A stretch of DNA of 64,000 nucleotides. Origin: Chloroflexota bacterium (GTDB taxonomy: Bacteria; Chloroflexota; Anaerolineae; J102). Where the stretch lies: positions 1 through 64,000 of the forward strand of contig JAKOVD010000201.1 in assembly GCA_029782215.1 (NCBI GenBank), written 5' to 3'. A program made the position numbers and the translations under genes. Under the pieces are notes generated by a model, which saw nothing but the letters and a program-made list of their open reading frames with translations, searched no databases and was not told the origin of the DNA. Shown here piece after piece: positions 33,577 to 41,396 of this stretch (within the stretch, counting starts at the first letter, position 1; the number at the start of each line of letters is the position of its first letter).

Positions 33577-35355
33577 CTAGCGTGGTCGGGTGATGGCGCC
33601 GGCGAGGGCAGGCGCCAGGTAATCCCGGGCGACAACCTCCCAGCTCATCCGGCTGCCCACTTCCTGGCCGCATTCGAGCAGGGCCTGTGATTCGGCATCG
33701 GTAAGCGGCAGACGGCTGGCAATCGTTTCGGCGACTCGCCGGCTGTTTGCGATCTCAATGAGATCACGGCCGTAGGTGTCCACCCGTAGGGCATCCCAGG
33801 GGGAACCGAAGTGCCAATCTGCTGGTGGTGAGACGTAGTCGGCCACGACAACGTTCCGCAGCTGGTCGACGCCGCCGCTTACCCGGTCCAGGAAGCCGAC
33901 GCATCCGCAGACATTGGAGGGGACACAGATGGCGCCGAAGCTCAGAGGCTCGACCTGGGCAATGCCAAACGGCTCGTAGATGCTCTGGCCAAACTCCACG
34001 TCCGCGCCCTTACGCAGGTCCATGAAGGTCATTTCCGCCGGCATGCGCTGGCCGCAGCGGTCATGGCTCCAGCCAAACTGGTTGAATAGAATGGCCTTGG
34101 TGGCGCGGCTGCCCTGGTTGAACGGGTCAAGCCCGTGGAAGAAGAAGTCAACTTCCAGGCCGTGCAAGTCCCCATTGTCGGCCCGGTGGCCCACCGGCCA
34201 GCCGTATTGCTCCTCCCAGGCATGGACCTGCGCCGCTGAGCGACCGGCTGGATCGTAGCTGGAGACAACAAAAAGGACGGCTGACTTGTTGGCCGCCGCC
34301 AACATGGCGTCAAGGTGCCTGAGGACGCGCAGGTCACGCCACAACCCCTTGCTGGTGACAAAGCGAGTCACATGGGTGAAGATGAAGTCCGGCGTATTGC
34401 CCAGGAGGTTGCTGGCGTAGGTTTGCAGCAGCCCCTTGCTGTACTTCTTCTCGTCCAGGGATACCGGAAAGCTCGGAACGCCGTTATAGACCAGGTCAAT
34501 CGGACGATAGATATAGGGGCCGCCCAGGAAGCGGAGCTCTTCCACCACCAGGTCGCCTACCGCCAAAATGGCGTCGCAGAAGACCGCACGTTGCAGCAGA
34601 GCATGTTTGTAGTAATAGCTCTGGTCTCCGAAGACCGCATCCACGTTCAGACCCTGGCTGCGGGCCAGCCACAGGGCGTTATAGAAGCGGGTGTCGTGAC
34701 CGGGATTTTCTTCGACCAAGAGCCGCGCCGTCGCCACCTCGTGGGCATAGAACGCCGTTCGCCACAGCGCCGGGTCATGCATCATGGAGGCAAAGGCGAG
34801 CGGCAGACCCATCCATTCATGGGCCAGGATGACACGCGGTCCGGCGACGCCAGCGGCGAGGTGATACAGGGCGGCATAGGCTGGCTCCGCCAGGTTCACG
34901 AACCGGCGGAACTCCGGGTCGTAGTCATAGCGGGCGCAGTCCAGGCCGAACTTGTCCCAGAGGAAATACCTGAAACTGCCGGCCCGATCCGGATGGATGT
35001 GGTTGACATCCACCAACAGCACTTCATGTTCAACGCCGCGGAAGGGACGCGTGCCGTAGAGCAGGGTGACGCCGAACGCAACCTCGATGCTGTGGAACTG
35101 GGAGCTGAGGTCCGGCGGCAGGAAGTCGATGCCGTAGCCAGGCGCGTACCGCAATCTCAGGCCGTTGTGCGCATCAAACAGGCTCTCCATCTCCCCGGAG
35201 TTGTAGCGGTCAAACGGCCCCACGATGATGCTGCGTGAGATGGCCTCTTGATAGGCTTGCGCCCCCAGGAGACCATCGAGCACGGCGCCGATGCCGCCGA
35301 TCTTGACGCCGGCTTCGTGGGTGACATGAACAAGGAGATCGATAGGTGCAGGCAT
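33577..35355 (-). CDS. Glycogen/starch-synthase-like glycosyltransferase (GT5)
   Basis: A 592-residue GT-B enzyme. The N-terminal HVTHEAGVKIGGIGAVLDGLL matches the KxGGLGDV ADP-glucose-binding loop of glycogen synthases. The C-terminal QSIYEPFGIAQVEPLSFGAICV carries the E-x7-E motif. It is longer than bacterial GlgA (about 480) and unusually rich in aromatic residues and Cys (VPSNVCGCVGF). It probably makes an alpha-glucan, but donor and product are inferred. It precedes the ElyC-like gene in the same direction. Confidence 0.8.
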   Translation of the reverse strand: MPAPIDLLVHVTHEAGVKIGGIGAVLDGLLGAQAYQEAISRSIIVGPFDRYNSGEMESLFDAHNGLRLRYAPGYGIDFLPPDLSSQFHSIEVAFGVTLLYGTRPFRGVEHEVLLVDVNHIHPDRAGSFRYFLWDKFGLDCARYDYDPEFRRFVNLAEPAYAALYHLAAGVAGPRVILAHEWMGLPLAFASMMHDPALWRTAFYAHEVATARLLVEENPGHDTRFYNALWLARSQGLNVDAVFGDQSYYYKHALLQRAVFCDAILAVGDLVVEELRFLGGPYIYRPIDLVYNGVPSFPVSLDEKKYSKGLLQTYASNLLGNTPDFIFTHVTRFVTSKGLWRDLRVLRHLDAMLAAANKSAVLFVVSSYDPAGRSAAQVHAWEEQYGWPVGHRADNGDLHGLEVDFFFHGLDPFNQGSRATKAILFNQFGWSHDRCGQRMPAEMTFMDLRKGADVEFGQSIYEPFGIAQVEPLSFGAICVPSNVCGCVGFLDRVSGGVDQLRNVVVADYVSPPADWHFGSPWDALRVDTYGRDLIEIANSRRVAETIASRLPLTDAESQALLECGQEVGSRMSWEVVARDYLAPALAGAITRPR

Positions 35356-35468
35356 GAGGCAAGCGGAGGAATGAACGGAGACTGTGACAAACGGCGCTAT
35401 TCTAGCATACGCCGTTTGGGAGGCATGGATGGCGGCTGCCAGTGCGGCCCAAAATGAACCGGGGACAC

Positions 35469-35505
35469 AAAAAGGTCCCCGGCGCCGCGCCGGCGGCCGG
35501 GGACC
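35469..35505 (-). terminator. Intrinsic terminator of the thioredoxin-like gene
   Basis: On the minus strand GGTCCCCGG...CCGGGGACC with a GC-rich inner stem is followed by TTTTTGTGTC. It is 35 bases beyond the stop at 35540. The rest of the 184-bp spacer to the GT5 start holds nothing else I recognise. Confidence 0.85.
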
Positions 35506-35539
35506 TGGACCCTCCCAACATCCCAGCGCCGGAGCGCCG

Positions 35540-36214
35540 TCAATTGGCCGACGGATTCACTGCCTGGCGCAGCTTGTGCAGCAGCATCGGTTCCGGCGCT
35601 GCGCCTTCCTGGTGCACGATCTCATTGATCACGGTGCGCGGCACACCGTAGACGCTGTAGCGTGCAGACAGCTCAGGGAACTCGGTCGCCTCCACCATGT
35701 CGGCGGTCACGCGCGGGCTTGCGTACGCCAGGTGGTGGGCCAGGATCACGGCTCTGGGGCAGTGGGGGCAGGTGGGTGTGACGAAGACCTGGATGTGGAC
35801 ATCGCTTTCCAGTGAATCCAGGAATTTCAGCGTCTCCGCCGACAACTGTACATCGTCGCTCCCGACCGTGTGGATCGCATCGAGCAGGGACATGAACTCA
35901 TAGCCGCTGGGAACGCCATAGAAGCGAATGCCGTAGTCAGTGACCGCACCTGCGCCAGTCCCAGCCACGATGGCAAGAGCGGGCATCTTGTCGAAGGCAT
36001 AGGCGGCCAGCGCCGCCGCATCGGTCTCGACGTCGTAGACATCGACGTTCAGGTGCGGAGAAAGCTCAGCCAGTTCTGTGGCCAAGGCAACGACATCGTC
36101 GCAGTACATGCAGTCTTCCTGGCTGGTCGCGACCACAAGCCGGACAGGGCGCTGCAGGCGGGCGTCGAACTGCTCACGGACGATCTTCGCATCTTCAGGA
36201 CGGATAAGGGACAT
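35540..36214 (-). CDS. Two-domain thioredoxin-like protein (protein disulfide oxidoreductase type)
   Basis: A 224-residue protein with two thioredoxin folds, each with its own CxxC: C35-M-Y-C38 and C149-P-H-C152. The second domain keeps the cis-Pro loop GVPRTVIN (Pro192). This layout matches the protein disulfide oxidoreductases of thermophiles and the N-terminal half of AhpF. It would shuttle thiols in the cytoplasm; no signal peptide. ATG 36214 has AGGAG upstream; an earlier ATG would add nine residues. The gene is monocistronic, with a strong terminator. Confidence 0.82.
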   Translation of the reverse strand: MSLIRPEDAKIVREQFDARLQRPVRLVVATSQEDCMYCDDVVALATELAELSPHLNVDVYDVETDAAALAAYAFDKMPALAIVAGTGAGAVTDYGIRFYGVPSGYEFMSLLDAIHTVGSDDVQLSAETLKFLDSLESDVHIQVFVTPTCPHCPRAVILAHHLAYASPRVTADMVEATEFPELSARYSVYGVPRTVINEIVHQEGAAPEPMLLHKLRQAVNPSAN

Positions 36215-36310
36215 CGTCAAGGACTCCTGGTATGTCATCAAGTAGGCTTTCTACTTGGATGACGCCGGGGGCCAGATCGTTACGTCTCGCCATCGCCGCG
36301 CGGCGCAACC

Positions 36311-36339
36311 TTGGCCGCCGAGATGCTCAAGCGTATAAT
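36311..36339 (+). promoter_or_regulatory. Promoter of the small membrane protein gene
   Basis: TTGGCC (36311-36316), 17 bases, TATAAT (36334-36339). The ATG is only 20 bases after the -10 and has no ribosome binding site, so the mRNA may be nearly leaderless. Confidence 0.6.
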
Positions 36340-36358
36340 GCCGTCGAGCACCTTCCCC

Positions 36359-36556
36359 ATGTCCGACAATCCCCCTCCGCCCCCGCGCCGACCCTGGCTG
36401 ATCCCCACCTATATCGCCGGCGTCATGCTCCTGGCCGATTTCGTCGTGGATGCCATGGGCAAAGAGAGCGGGTTTCAGGCGCTGCGCCCCTTCCTCTTGG
36501 GGGGCGGGCTCATCCTCCTGGTGGTGGCCGCGATCATGGCGCGCCGAAGCGCCTAG
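36359..36556 (+). CDS. Small two-helix membrane protein
   Basis: A 65-residue protein of unknown function. A Pro/Arg-rich start (PPPPPRRP) is followed by a membrane helix (about 15-32), a short loop DAMGKESGFQALRP and a second helix (about 44-61). The start at 36359 follows a TATAAT box by 20 bases and has no Shine-Dalgarno. An in-frame ATG at 36311 would begin at the -35 and is unlikely. Confidence 0.6.
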   Translation: MSDNPPPPPRRPWLIPTYIAGVMLLADFVVDAMGKESGFQALRPFLLGGGLILLVVAAIMARRSA

Positions 36557-36643
36557 CCCAACCCTCACGCGGGCTGCCCGTCCGCACACGATCTTCGGGG
36601 CGATATACCTGTTGGTAGGCCCCCCTACACCTTCAGTGGGACC

Positions 36644-36672
36644 TTTGCCCGGCGCGCAGCCGCTGCTATAAT
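36644..36672 (+). promoter_or_regulatory. Promoter of the acyl-CoA dehydrogenase/etf genes
   Basis: TTTGCC (36644-36649), 17 bases, TATAAT (36667-36672), 80 bases before the ATG at 36753. The intervening leader is GC-rich and may fold (CCGCCCGGCGGC region). Confidence 0.6.
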
Positions 36673-36752
36673 GCACTGCGTCATACTTTTTCGCGCAGGC
36701 CGCCCGGCGGCTGCCGGCGCCACCTTCATTTCGTTTACGCAAGGATGCGTTC

Positions 36753-37967
36753 ATGGATTTCGCTTTCACACCCGAACACGAGATGGTCCGCAAGACGGTC
36801 CGCGAGTTTGCGGCCCGTGAGATTCTCCCCTACATCAAAGAAAACGACCGCAACCAGATCTTCGACCGCAGCTTGCTGGGCAAGATGGCAGATGCGGGTC
36901 TGCTCGGCATCTCCGTGCCCGTGCGCTACGGTGGCGCCGGGTTCGACTACATCAGCCTGGGCATCGTCGCTGAGGAGCTCGAATACGCCGACACCGCCGC
37001 CCGTGTCATCGTCTCGGTGCACAACGGCCTGAACTCTCTAGGGGTGTTCCAGTGGGGCACCGAAGAACAGAGGCAGATGTTCCTTGCCCCCCAGGCACGC
37101 GGTGAGAAGATCGCCGCCTTCTGCCTCACCGAACCGGGGGCCGGCACAGATGTCGTGGCGCTGCGCTCGGTCGCCCGCAAAGAGGGCGACGACTATGTGA
37201 TTTCCGGGGAGAAGACCTGGATCAGCCTGGCCGACGTGGCCGACAACTTCCTGTGGTTCGCCAAGACCGATCCCCATGCTGACCCGCCCCACAAGGGCAT
37301 CACAGCCTTCATGGTCACCCGCGACATGAAGGGCGTCACCACCGGCACGCTGCACGGCAAGCTCGGCGTGCGCGCCGGTAACACGGGCTGGGTGAACTGT
37401 GATGAGGTGCGCGTGCCGGCCAGCCATCGCATCGGGCGCGAAGGGGAAGGCTTCAAGATCGCCATGTCCTGCCTCGACAACGGCCGCTACACCGTGGCCG
37501 CCGGCGCCTTGGGCCTGACCCGCGCCAGCCTGGATGCGTCCGTCAAGTACGCCCACGAGCGGCGCACGTTCGGGGTTGAGATTGGCGAACACCAGCTTGT
37601 CAAGCGCATGATCTCGCAGATGGTGCAGCGCGTCGATGCCGGTGAGCTTCTGGTCTACAAGGCCGGCTGGCTGAAGAACCAGGGCCTACGCAACACCCGC
37701 GAGACCACCCTGGCCAAGTGGTTCTGCACCGATGCCAGCTTCGACTCGGCCTCAGACGCCATCCAGATTCACGGCGCCTACGGGTTCTCCGACGAGTACG
37801 ACGTCGAGCGCTTCCTGCGCAACAGCAAGGGCGCCGTCATCTACGAAGGTACGCGTGAGCTGCAGCAGCTCATTCAGGCTGACTATGTGCTCGGCTACCG
37901 CGAGGACAAACCCCTACGCTGCGAGCTGCCGGCGTTCGACGCCGACTACTGGCAGAGCGAGGCCTAA
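36753..37967 (+). CDS. Acyl-CoA dehydrogenase
   Basis: A 404-residue FAD enzyme that oxidises an acyl-CoA and passes electrons to ETF. The family motifs [18 protein letters not shown] and [17 protein letters not shown] flank the FAD site. The C-terminal [17 protein letters not shown] and [14 protein letters not shown] contain the catalytic Glu region. Chain-length specificity is not readable. AAGGA precedes ATG 36753. etfB and etfA follow, its direct electron acceptor, across a long heptamer array. Confidence 0.94.
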   Translation: MDFAFTPEHEMVRKTVREFAAREILPYIKENDRNQIFDRSLLGKMADAGLLGISVPVRYGGAGFDYISLGIVAEELEYADTAARVIVSVHNGLNSLGVFQWGTEEQRQMFLAPQARGEKIAAFCLTEPGAGTDVVALRSVARKEGDDYVISGEKTWISLADVADNFLWFAKTDPHADPPHKGITAFMVTRDMKGVTTGTLHGKLGVRAGNTGWVNCDEVRVPASHRIGREGEGFKIAMSCLDNGRYTVAAGALGLTRASLDASVKYAHERRTFGVEIGEHQLVKRMISQMVQRVDAGELLVYKAGWLKNQGLRNTRETTLAKWFCTDASFDSASDAIQIHGAYGFSDEYDVERFLRNSKGAVIYEGTRELQQLIQADYVLGYREDKPLRCELPAFDADYWQSEA

Positions 37968-37988
37968 CCGCCAACACGCCACTTCCTT

Positions 37989-38100
37989 ACGCCTTACGCA
38001 GTACGCCTTACGCATTACGCATTACGCATTACGCATTACGTAATTACGTACTACGTAAGGCGTAACGAGCAATCCGCATTCCGCAATCCGCATTCCGCAA
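37989..38100. repeat. Heptanucleotide repeat array, 16 units
   Basis: Sixteen consecutive 7-base units: ACGCCTT, ACGCAGT, ACGCCTT, four ACGCATT, ACGTAAT, TACGTAC, TACGTAA, GGCGTAA, CGAGCAA, then TCCGCAT and TCCGCAA alternating twice. The left units and GTAAGGCGTAA pair as a hairpin. The array fills the gap between the acyl-CoA dehydrogenase stop and the etfB ribosome binding site. Confidence 0.9.
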
Positions 38101-38120
38101 TTTCCCAAGGAGACCATGCT

Positions 38121-38888
38121 ATGCGATACCTTGTGTGCATCAAGCAGGCCCCGGACACCGCTGAGCTCTCCAAGATCAAGGCCGAGGAAGCCGCCAGCGG
38201 CAACCTCAGCGTGCAGTTGGTGGTGAATCCGTGGGACGAACATGCCCTTGAGTGCGGCATCCAACTGTCCGAGAAGTACGGCGGCGCCGCCAGCGCCATC
38301 ACAATCGGAGGTGATGGCGCCGTCGAAGCCCTGCGCAGCGCCCTGGCGATGGGCTGTAAGGATGCCGCCCTGGTCAAGGATACGACGGCGGACGCTTGGG
38401 GCGTTGCCGCTCTGCTCGCCGGCGCTGTCAAGAAGCTCGGCGACGTCACGTTCGTGGTTATGGGCCAGGCAACGGTCGACGGCGGCAGCGGCACTGTGCC
38501 CGCCGCACTGGGCCGGGCGTTGGGCTGGCCCGTGCTGACGGGCGTGGCCAATGTGGTGGACGCCTCGGAAGGCAGCATCACCGTGGAGCGGGCGGTCGGC
38601 CAAGAACGGCAGACAGTCACCGTCTCTGCGCCCTGCATCCTGTCGGTGATCAAGGAGATCGGCGAGCCGCGCTACCCCACCTTCATCAACATCCGCAAGG
38701 CCGCCAAAGTCGAGATTCCGGCGTGGACCGCCGGCGACCTGGGCGTCAGCGTCCCGGCGCCAGTCGTCAATATGACCAACTTCCGCAAGCCTCCCGTGCG
38801 CGACGCCAAGGTTGTCCTCTTCAACGGCTCAGCCGATGAAGCGGCGGGTAAGCTGATCGATGCCCTGCTGGCCGATAAAGTGCTGTAA
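38121..38888 (+). CDS. etfB: Electron transfer flavoprotein, beta subunit
   Basis: A 255-residue subunit. It starts RYLVCIKQAPDT, keeps NPWDEHALECGIQL, and has the AMP/loop region GQATVDGGSGTVPAALGRALGWP and the docking-loop area PRYPTFINIRKAAK. With EtfA it takes electrons from acyl-CoA dehydrogenase. AAGGAG is eight bases before ATG 38121. etfA follows 13 bp after the stop. Confidence 0.95.
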   Translation: MRYLVCIKQAPDTAELSKIKAEEAASGNLSVQLVVNPWDEHALECGIQLSEKYGGAASAITIGGDGAVEALRSALAMGCKDAALVKDTTADAWGVAALLAGAVKKLGDVTFVVMGQATVDGGSGTVPAALGRALGWPVLTGVANVVDASEGSITVERAVGQERQTVTVSAPCILSVIKEIGEPRYPTFINIRKAAKVEIPAWTAGDLGVSVPAPVVNMTNFRKPPVRDAKVVLFNGSADEAAGKLIDALLADKVL

Positions 38889-38901
38889 GGAGCTACGGAC
38901 C

Positions 38902-39867
38902 ATGAAAACACTTGTCTTCATTGAAACCGACAACGGCGCCCCTGTCGCCAGCAGTTGGGAAGCCCTGGGCAAGGCCCTGGAGCTGGGCGGCGCCGTGGAG
39001 GCGCTGGTCATCGGACAGGGCGTCGCCGCCGCGGCCGCGGACGCCGGCTCCCGCGGGGCCAGCAAGGTCTACGTCGTGGACGATGCCAGCCGCGGCATTT
39101 TTGATCTCGACCTCTTCGCCGCCGATGCCAAGGCGGTGGTGGCGCAAAGCGGAGCCGACGCCTTCCTGGCTTCCCACACGGGCAACGGCCGGGACCTGGC
39201 CGGCGCCGTCGGCTTTGACCTGGGTGCAGGCGTGATCGCCGACTGCCTTGAGCTGAAGGCGGACGGCGCCAGGCTGATCGGCACGCGCCCCATCTTCTCT
39301 GGCAACATCCTGGTCGACGTCAGCGTCGACGGCAAGCCCCAGGTCGCCACGCTGCGCCCCCGCGCCGCCGCTCCCGCCCAACCCGCGGGCGGCAGCGCCG
39401 AGATCGTCAACGTGGCGCCCGCAGCCGTCGCCAGCAAGGTGCAGGTCAAGGCGGTCGAACGGGCGGAAACGGGCGAAGTGCCCCTGACCGAAGCCAGCGT
39501 CATCGTTTCCGGCGGTCGCGGCGTGGCCAAGGATCCCGTCCTCGGCTTCAAACTCATCGGCGAACTGGCCGCCGTGCTTGGCGGCGCCGTCGGCGCCTCC
39601 CGCGCCGCCGTCGATGCTGGCTTCATCCCCTACAAACACCAGGTCGGCCAGACCGGCAAGGTCGTCCGTCCTGACGTCTACATTGCCTGCGGCATCAGCG
39701 GCGCCGTGCAGCACCTGGCGGGCATGGGCTCCAGCAAGGTCATCGTCTGCATCAACAAGGACGCCGAGTCGCCCCTCTTCAGCGTGGCCAACTACGGCAT
39801 CGTCGGCGATCTGTACGAAGTGGTGCCCGCCCTCACACGTGCGGCCAAGAGCAAGCTGAATAAGTAG
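38902..39867 (+). CDS. etfA: Electron transfer flavoprotein, alpha subunit
   Basis: A 321-residue subunit. The N-terminal ETF domain contains SHTGNGRDLAGAVGFDLGAGVIADC. The C-terminal FAD-binding domain has VSGGRGVAKDPVL, AVDAGFIPYKHQVGQTGKVV and the hallmark GISGAVQHLAGM with INKDAESPLFSVANYGIVGD. It would hand electrons to the quinone pool via an ETF dehydrogenase not in this window. AAGGAG precedes ATG 38902. The stop codon lies in a GCAGGTA heptamer array. Confidence 0.96.
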   Translation: MKTLVFIETDNGAPVASSWEALGKALELGGAVEALVIGQGVAAAAADAGSRGASKVYVVDDASRGIFDLDLFAADAKAVVAQSGADAFLASHTGNGRDLAGAVGFDLGAGVIADCLELKADGARLIGTRPIFSGNILVDVSVDGKPQVATLRPRAAAPAQPAGGSAEIVNVAPAAVASKVQVKAVERAETGEVPLTEASVIVSGGRGVAKDPVLGFKLIGELAAVLGGAVGASRAAVDAGFIPYKHQVGQTGKVVRPDVYIACGISGAVQHLAGMGSSKVIVCINKDAESPLFSVANYGIVGDLYEVVPALTRAAKSKLNK

Positions 39868-39955
39868 CAGGTAGCAGGTAGCAGATAGCGTGAGACCGGC
39901 GTCCCGAGGGCGCCGGTCTCCGGCTACCTGCTGCCTGCTATCGGCTATCTGCTAT
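39867..39955. repeat. Heptanucleotide repeat and hairpin between convergent genes
   Basis: Left units GCAGGTA, GCAGGTA, GCAGATA (39867-39887) face right units CGGCTAC, CTGCTGC, CTGCTAT, CGGCTAT, CTGCTAT (39921-39955), roughly their complement. Between them GAGACCGGCG (39892-39901) and CGCCGGTCTC (39911-39920) form a perfect 10-bp stem. The whole probably serves as a shared terminator of etfA and the convergent gene, and overlaps both stops. Confidence 0.8.
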
Positions 39956-40899
39956 CTTCGCGGCATGACCAGCGGGGGCAGCGCCGCCTCGATGGCGCGC
40001 CGGTGCTGCTCGAGCCACGGCGGGAGGATCAGGCTCTCGCCCAGGTGCTCCTTGTCCTCATCGCGGTCAAAGCCGGGACCATCGGTGGCCAGCTCGAACA
40101 GCGTCCCGCCCGGCTCACGAAAATACACCGACTTGAACCAGAAGCGGTCGATCTGCGACGTGGGCTGCAAGCCTGCCCCAGCCAGGGTCCCCGCCAGGGC
40201 CATCTCCTCGGCCGTATCGCGCACCCGCCAGGCCACGTGATGGACCGAGCCCGTCCCCCAGGTCCCCGGCCGTTCCCCCGGCATCGCTCGCAGATCGATC
40301 AGCTTGCCGGAGCCGCCGCCGTCGACGCCGTAGCGCTGCCAGCCGCCCTCGGCGCCCAGCAGCGTGAACCCCATACGGCCGGTGAGCAGCGCCTCGGTGA
40401 TCTCCAGGCGGCGTTCCCACAGGCGGACAGCGTGCATCCCGCGCACCTGGTGTTCCGGCGGCACCGGGCTCTGCAGCCAGGGCACGAAGGGCCGCTCATC
40501 GCTCGTTTCGACCAGCGCCAGGGCCAGGCCGTGGGGGTCGCGGAACGGAAGTGTGGACTCGCCAAAGCGCAGCTCGACCTCGCCGCAGACGACGCCGTGG
40601 GCGTTAAGCCGCGCCTGCCAATAGGGCAGGCTGCCAGCCGGCACTGCCAGGGCCACTTCCACCGTCAGGCCTGTGCCCAACCTGCCCGGCGCCATCTGCG
40701 GCCAGGGGAAGAAGGTCAGGTCAGTGCCTGGGGTCCCGGCGGCGTCAGCATAAAAGAAATGGTAGGTGTCGGGTGCGTCCTGGTTGACGCTCTTCTTGAC
40801 CAGGCGCATGCCCATCACCCCCACATAGAAGTTGAGGTTCTCCTGGGCATCGCCGGCAATACAGGTGACGTGATGGATGCCGTGGACAGATGTGGTCAT
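39952..40899 (-). CDS. VOC-family (glyoxalase/ring-cleaving dioxygenase-like) protein
   Basis: A 315-residue protein of two VOC modules. The first starts IHHVTCIAGDAQENLNFYVGVMGMRLVKKSVNQD, the signature of the MhqO/LinE-like subgroup; the second has VHHVAWRVRD and the metal ligand Glu in GGTLFELATDGPGF. His ligands H8/H9 and the VHHVAW pair are present. Such enzymes open hydroquinone-type rings with Fe(II) or detoxify quinones; the substrate is inferred. It begins 5 bp after the cupin gene stop. ATG 40899 has GAGGTGAG upstream. Confidence 0.83.
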   Translation of the reverse strand: MTTSVHGIHHVTCIAGDAQENLNFYVGVMGMRLVKKSVNQDAPDTYHFFYADAAGTPGTDLTFFPWPQMAPGRLGTGLTVEVALAVPAGSLPYWQARLNAHGVVCGEVELRFGESTLPFRDPHGLALALVETSDERPFVPWLQSPVPPEHQVRGMHAVRLWERRLEITEALLTGRMGFTLLGAEGGWQRYGVDGGGSGKLIDLRAMPGERPGTWGTGSVHHVAWRVRDTAEEMALAGTLAGAGLQPTSQIDRFWFKSVYFREPGGTLFELATDGPGFDRDEDKEHLGESLILPPWLEQHRRAIEAALPPLVMPRR

Positions 40900-40904
40900 G
40901 ATAC

Positions 40905-41222
40905 TCACCTCTCGCGCTTTGTAGCTTCCAGACACGTCACACCCTCGGGCCCGACGGTGGCGGCGTGCATCACGCGCGGGGGCAGATCAAGCCTGTCGCC
41001 CGCCTCCATCACGACATCCTCGTGGGTTTCAGGCAGGTGGAAGGTGATGGAGCCGCGGACCACATACAGAACCTTGGTGTAGGAATGCGTGTGGGCGGTA
41101 TAAACGAAGTTGGGGCCGTTACTCCAGGCGTACGGCGCCAGGCCATCGCTGCGCATCATCCCGCGCAGCTCTTCTTCACGGACGTCAGGACCCCAGGTCC
41201 ACTTCTTGAAACGGTAGGTCAT
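40905..41222 (-). CDS. Cupin-domain protein
   Basis: A 105-residue single-domain cupin. Motif 1 is HTHSYTKVLYVVRGSITFHLPE and motif 2 is GDRLDLPPRVMHAATVG. The two His of motif 1, its Glu-position residue replaced by Lys/Tyr, and the His of motif 2 suggest metal binding is possible but not certain. It is coupled to the VOC gene downstream. No clear ribosome binding site precedes ATG 41222; a heptamer array begins ten bases upstream. Confidence 0.75.
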   Translation of the reverse strand: MTYRFKKWTWGPDVREEELRGMMRSDGLAPYAWSNGPNFVYTAHTHSYTKVLYVVRGSITFHLPETHEDVVMEAGDRLDLPPRVMHAATVGPEGVTCLEATKRER

Positions 41223-41231
41223 AGGAAGAGA

Positions 41232-41273
41232 GGCAGGTGGCAGGTGGCAGGTGGCAGGTGGCAGGTGGCAGAC
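41232..41273. repeat. Heptanucleotide repeat, GGCAGGT x5 plus variant
   Basis: Five exact GGCAGGT units followed by GGCAGAC, in perfect 7-base phase, immediately upstream of the cupin gene start. Confidence 0.9.
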
Positions 41274-41323
41274 AGCGACGGGAACGCGCTGGATGAATCT
41301 TACTAGATCGGGCAGTTTTGACA

Positions 41324-41346
41324 GTCAGGTAGCAGGTCAACCTGAC
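41324..41346. terminator. Hairpin downstream of the moeA fusion gene
   Basis: GTCAGGT (41324-41330), 9-base loop, ACCTGAC (41340-41346). In the minus direction AAAAC-poor sequence follows (CAAAACTGCC), a weak terminator candidate 51 bases after the stop at 41397. Confidence 0.45.
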
Positions 41347-41396
41347 CACGAGAACGTACTCTTGAGCCGCGCCACATCTCAGGGCGCCTCAGCCCC

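Noticed and set aside
37989-38100. Heptamer arrays as CRISPR, origin iterons or tRNA-like elements
   Set aside because: Units are only 7 bases, contiguous and variable; no dnaA, rep or cas gene is near.
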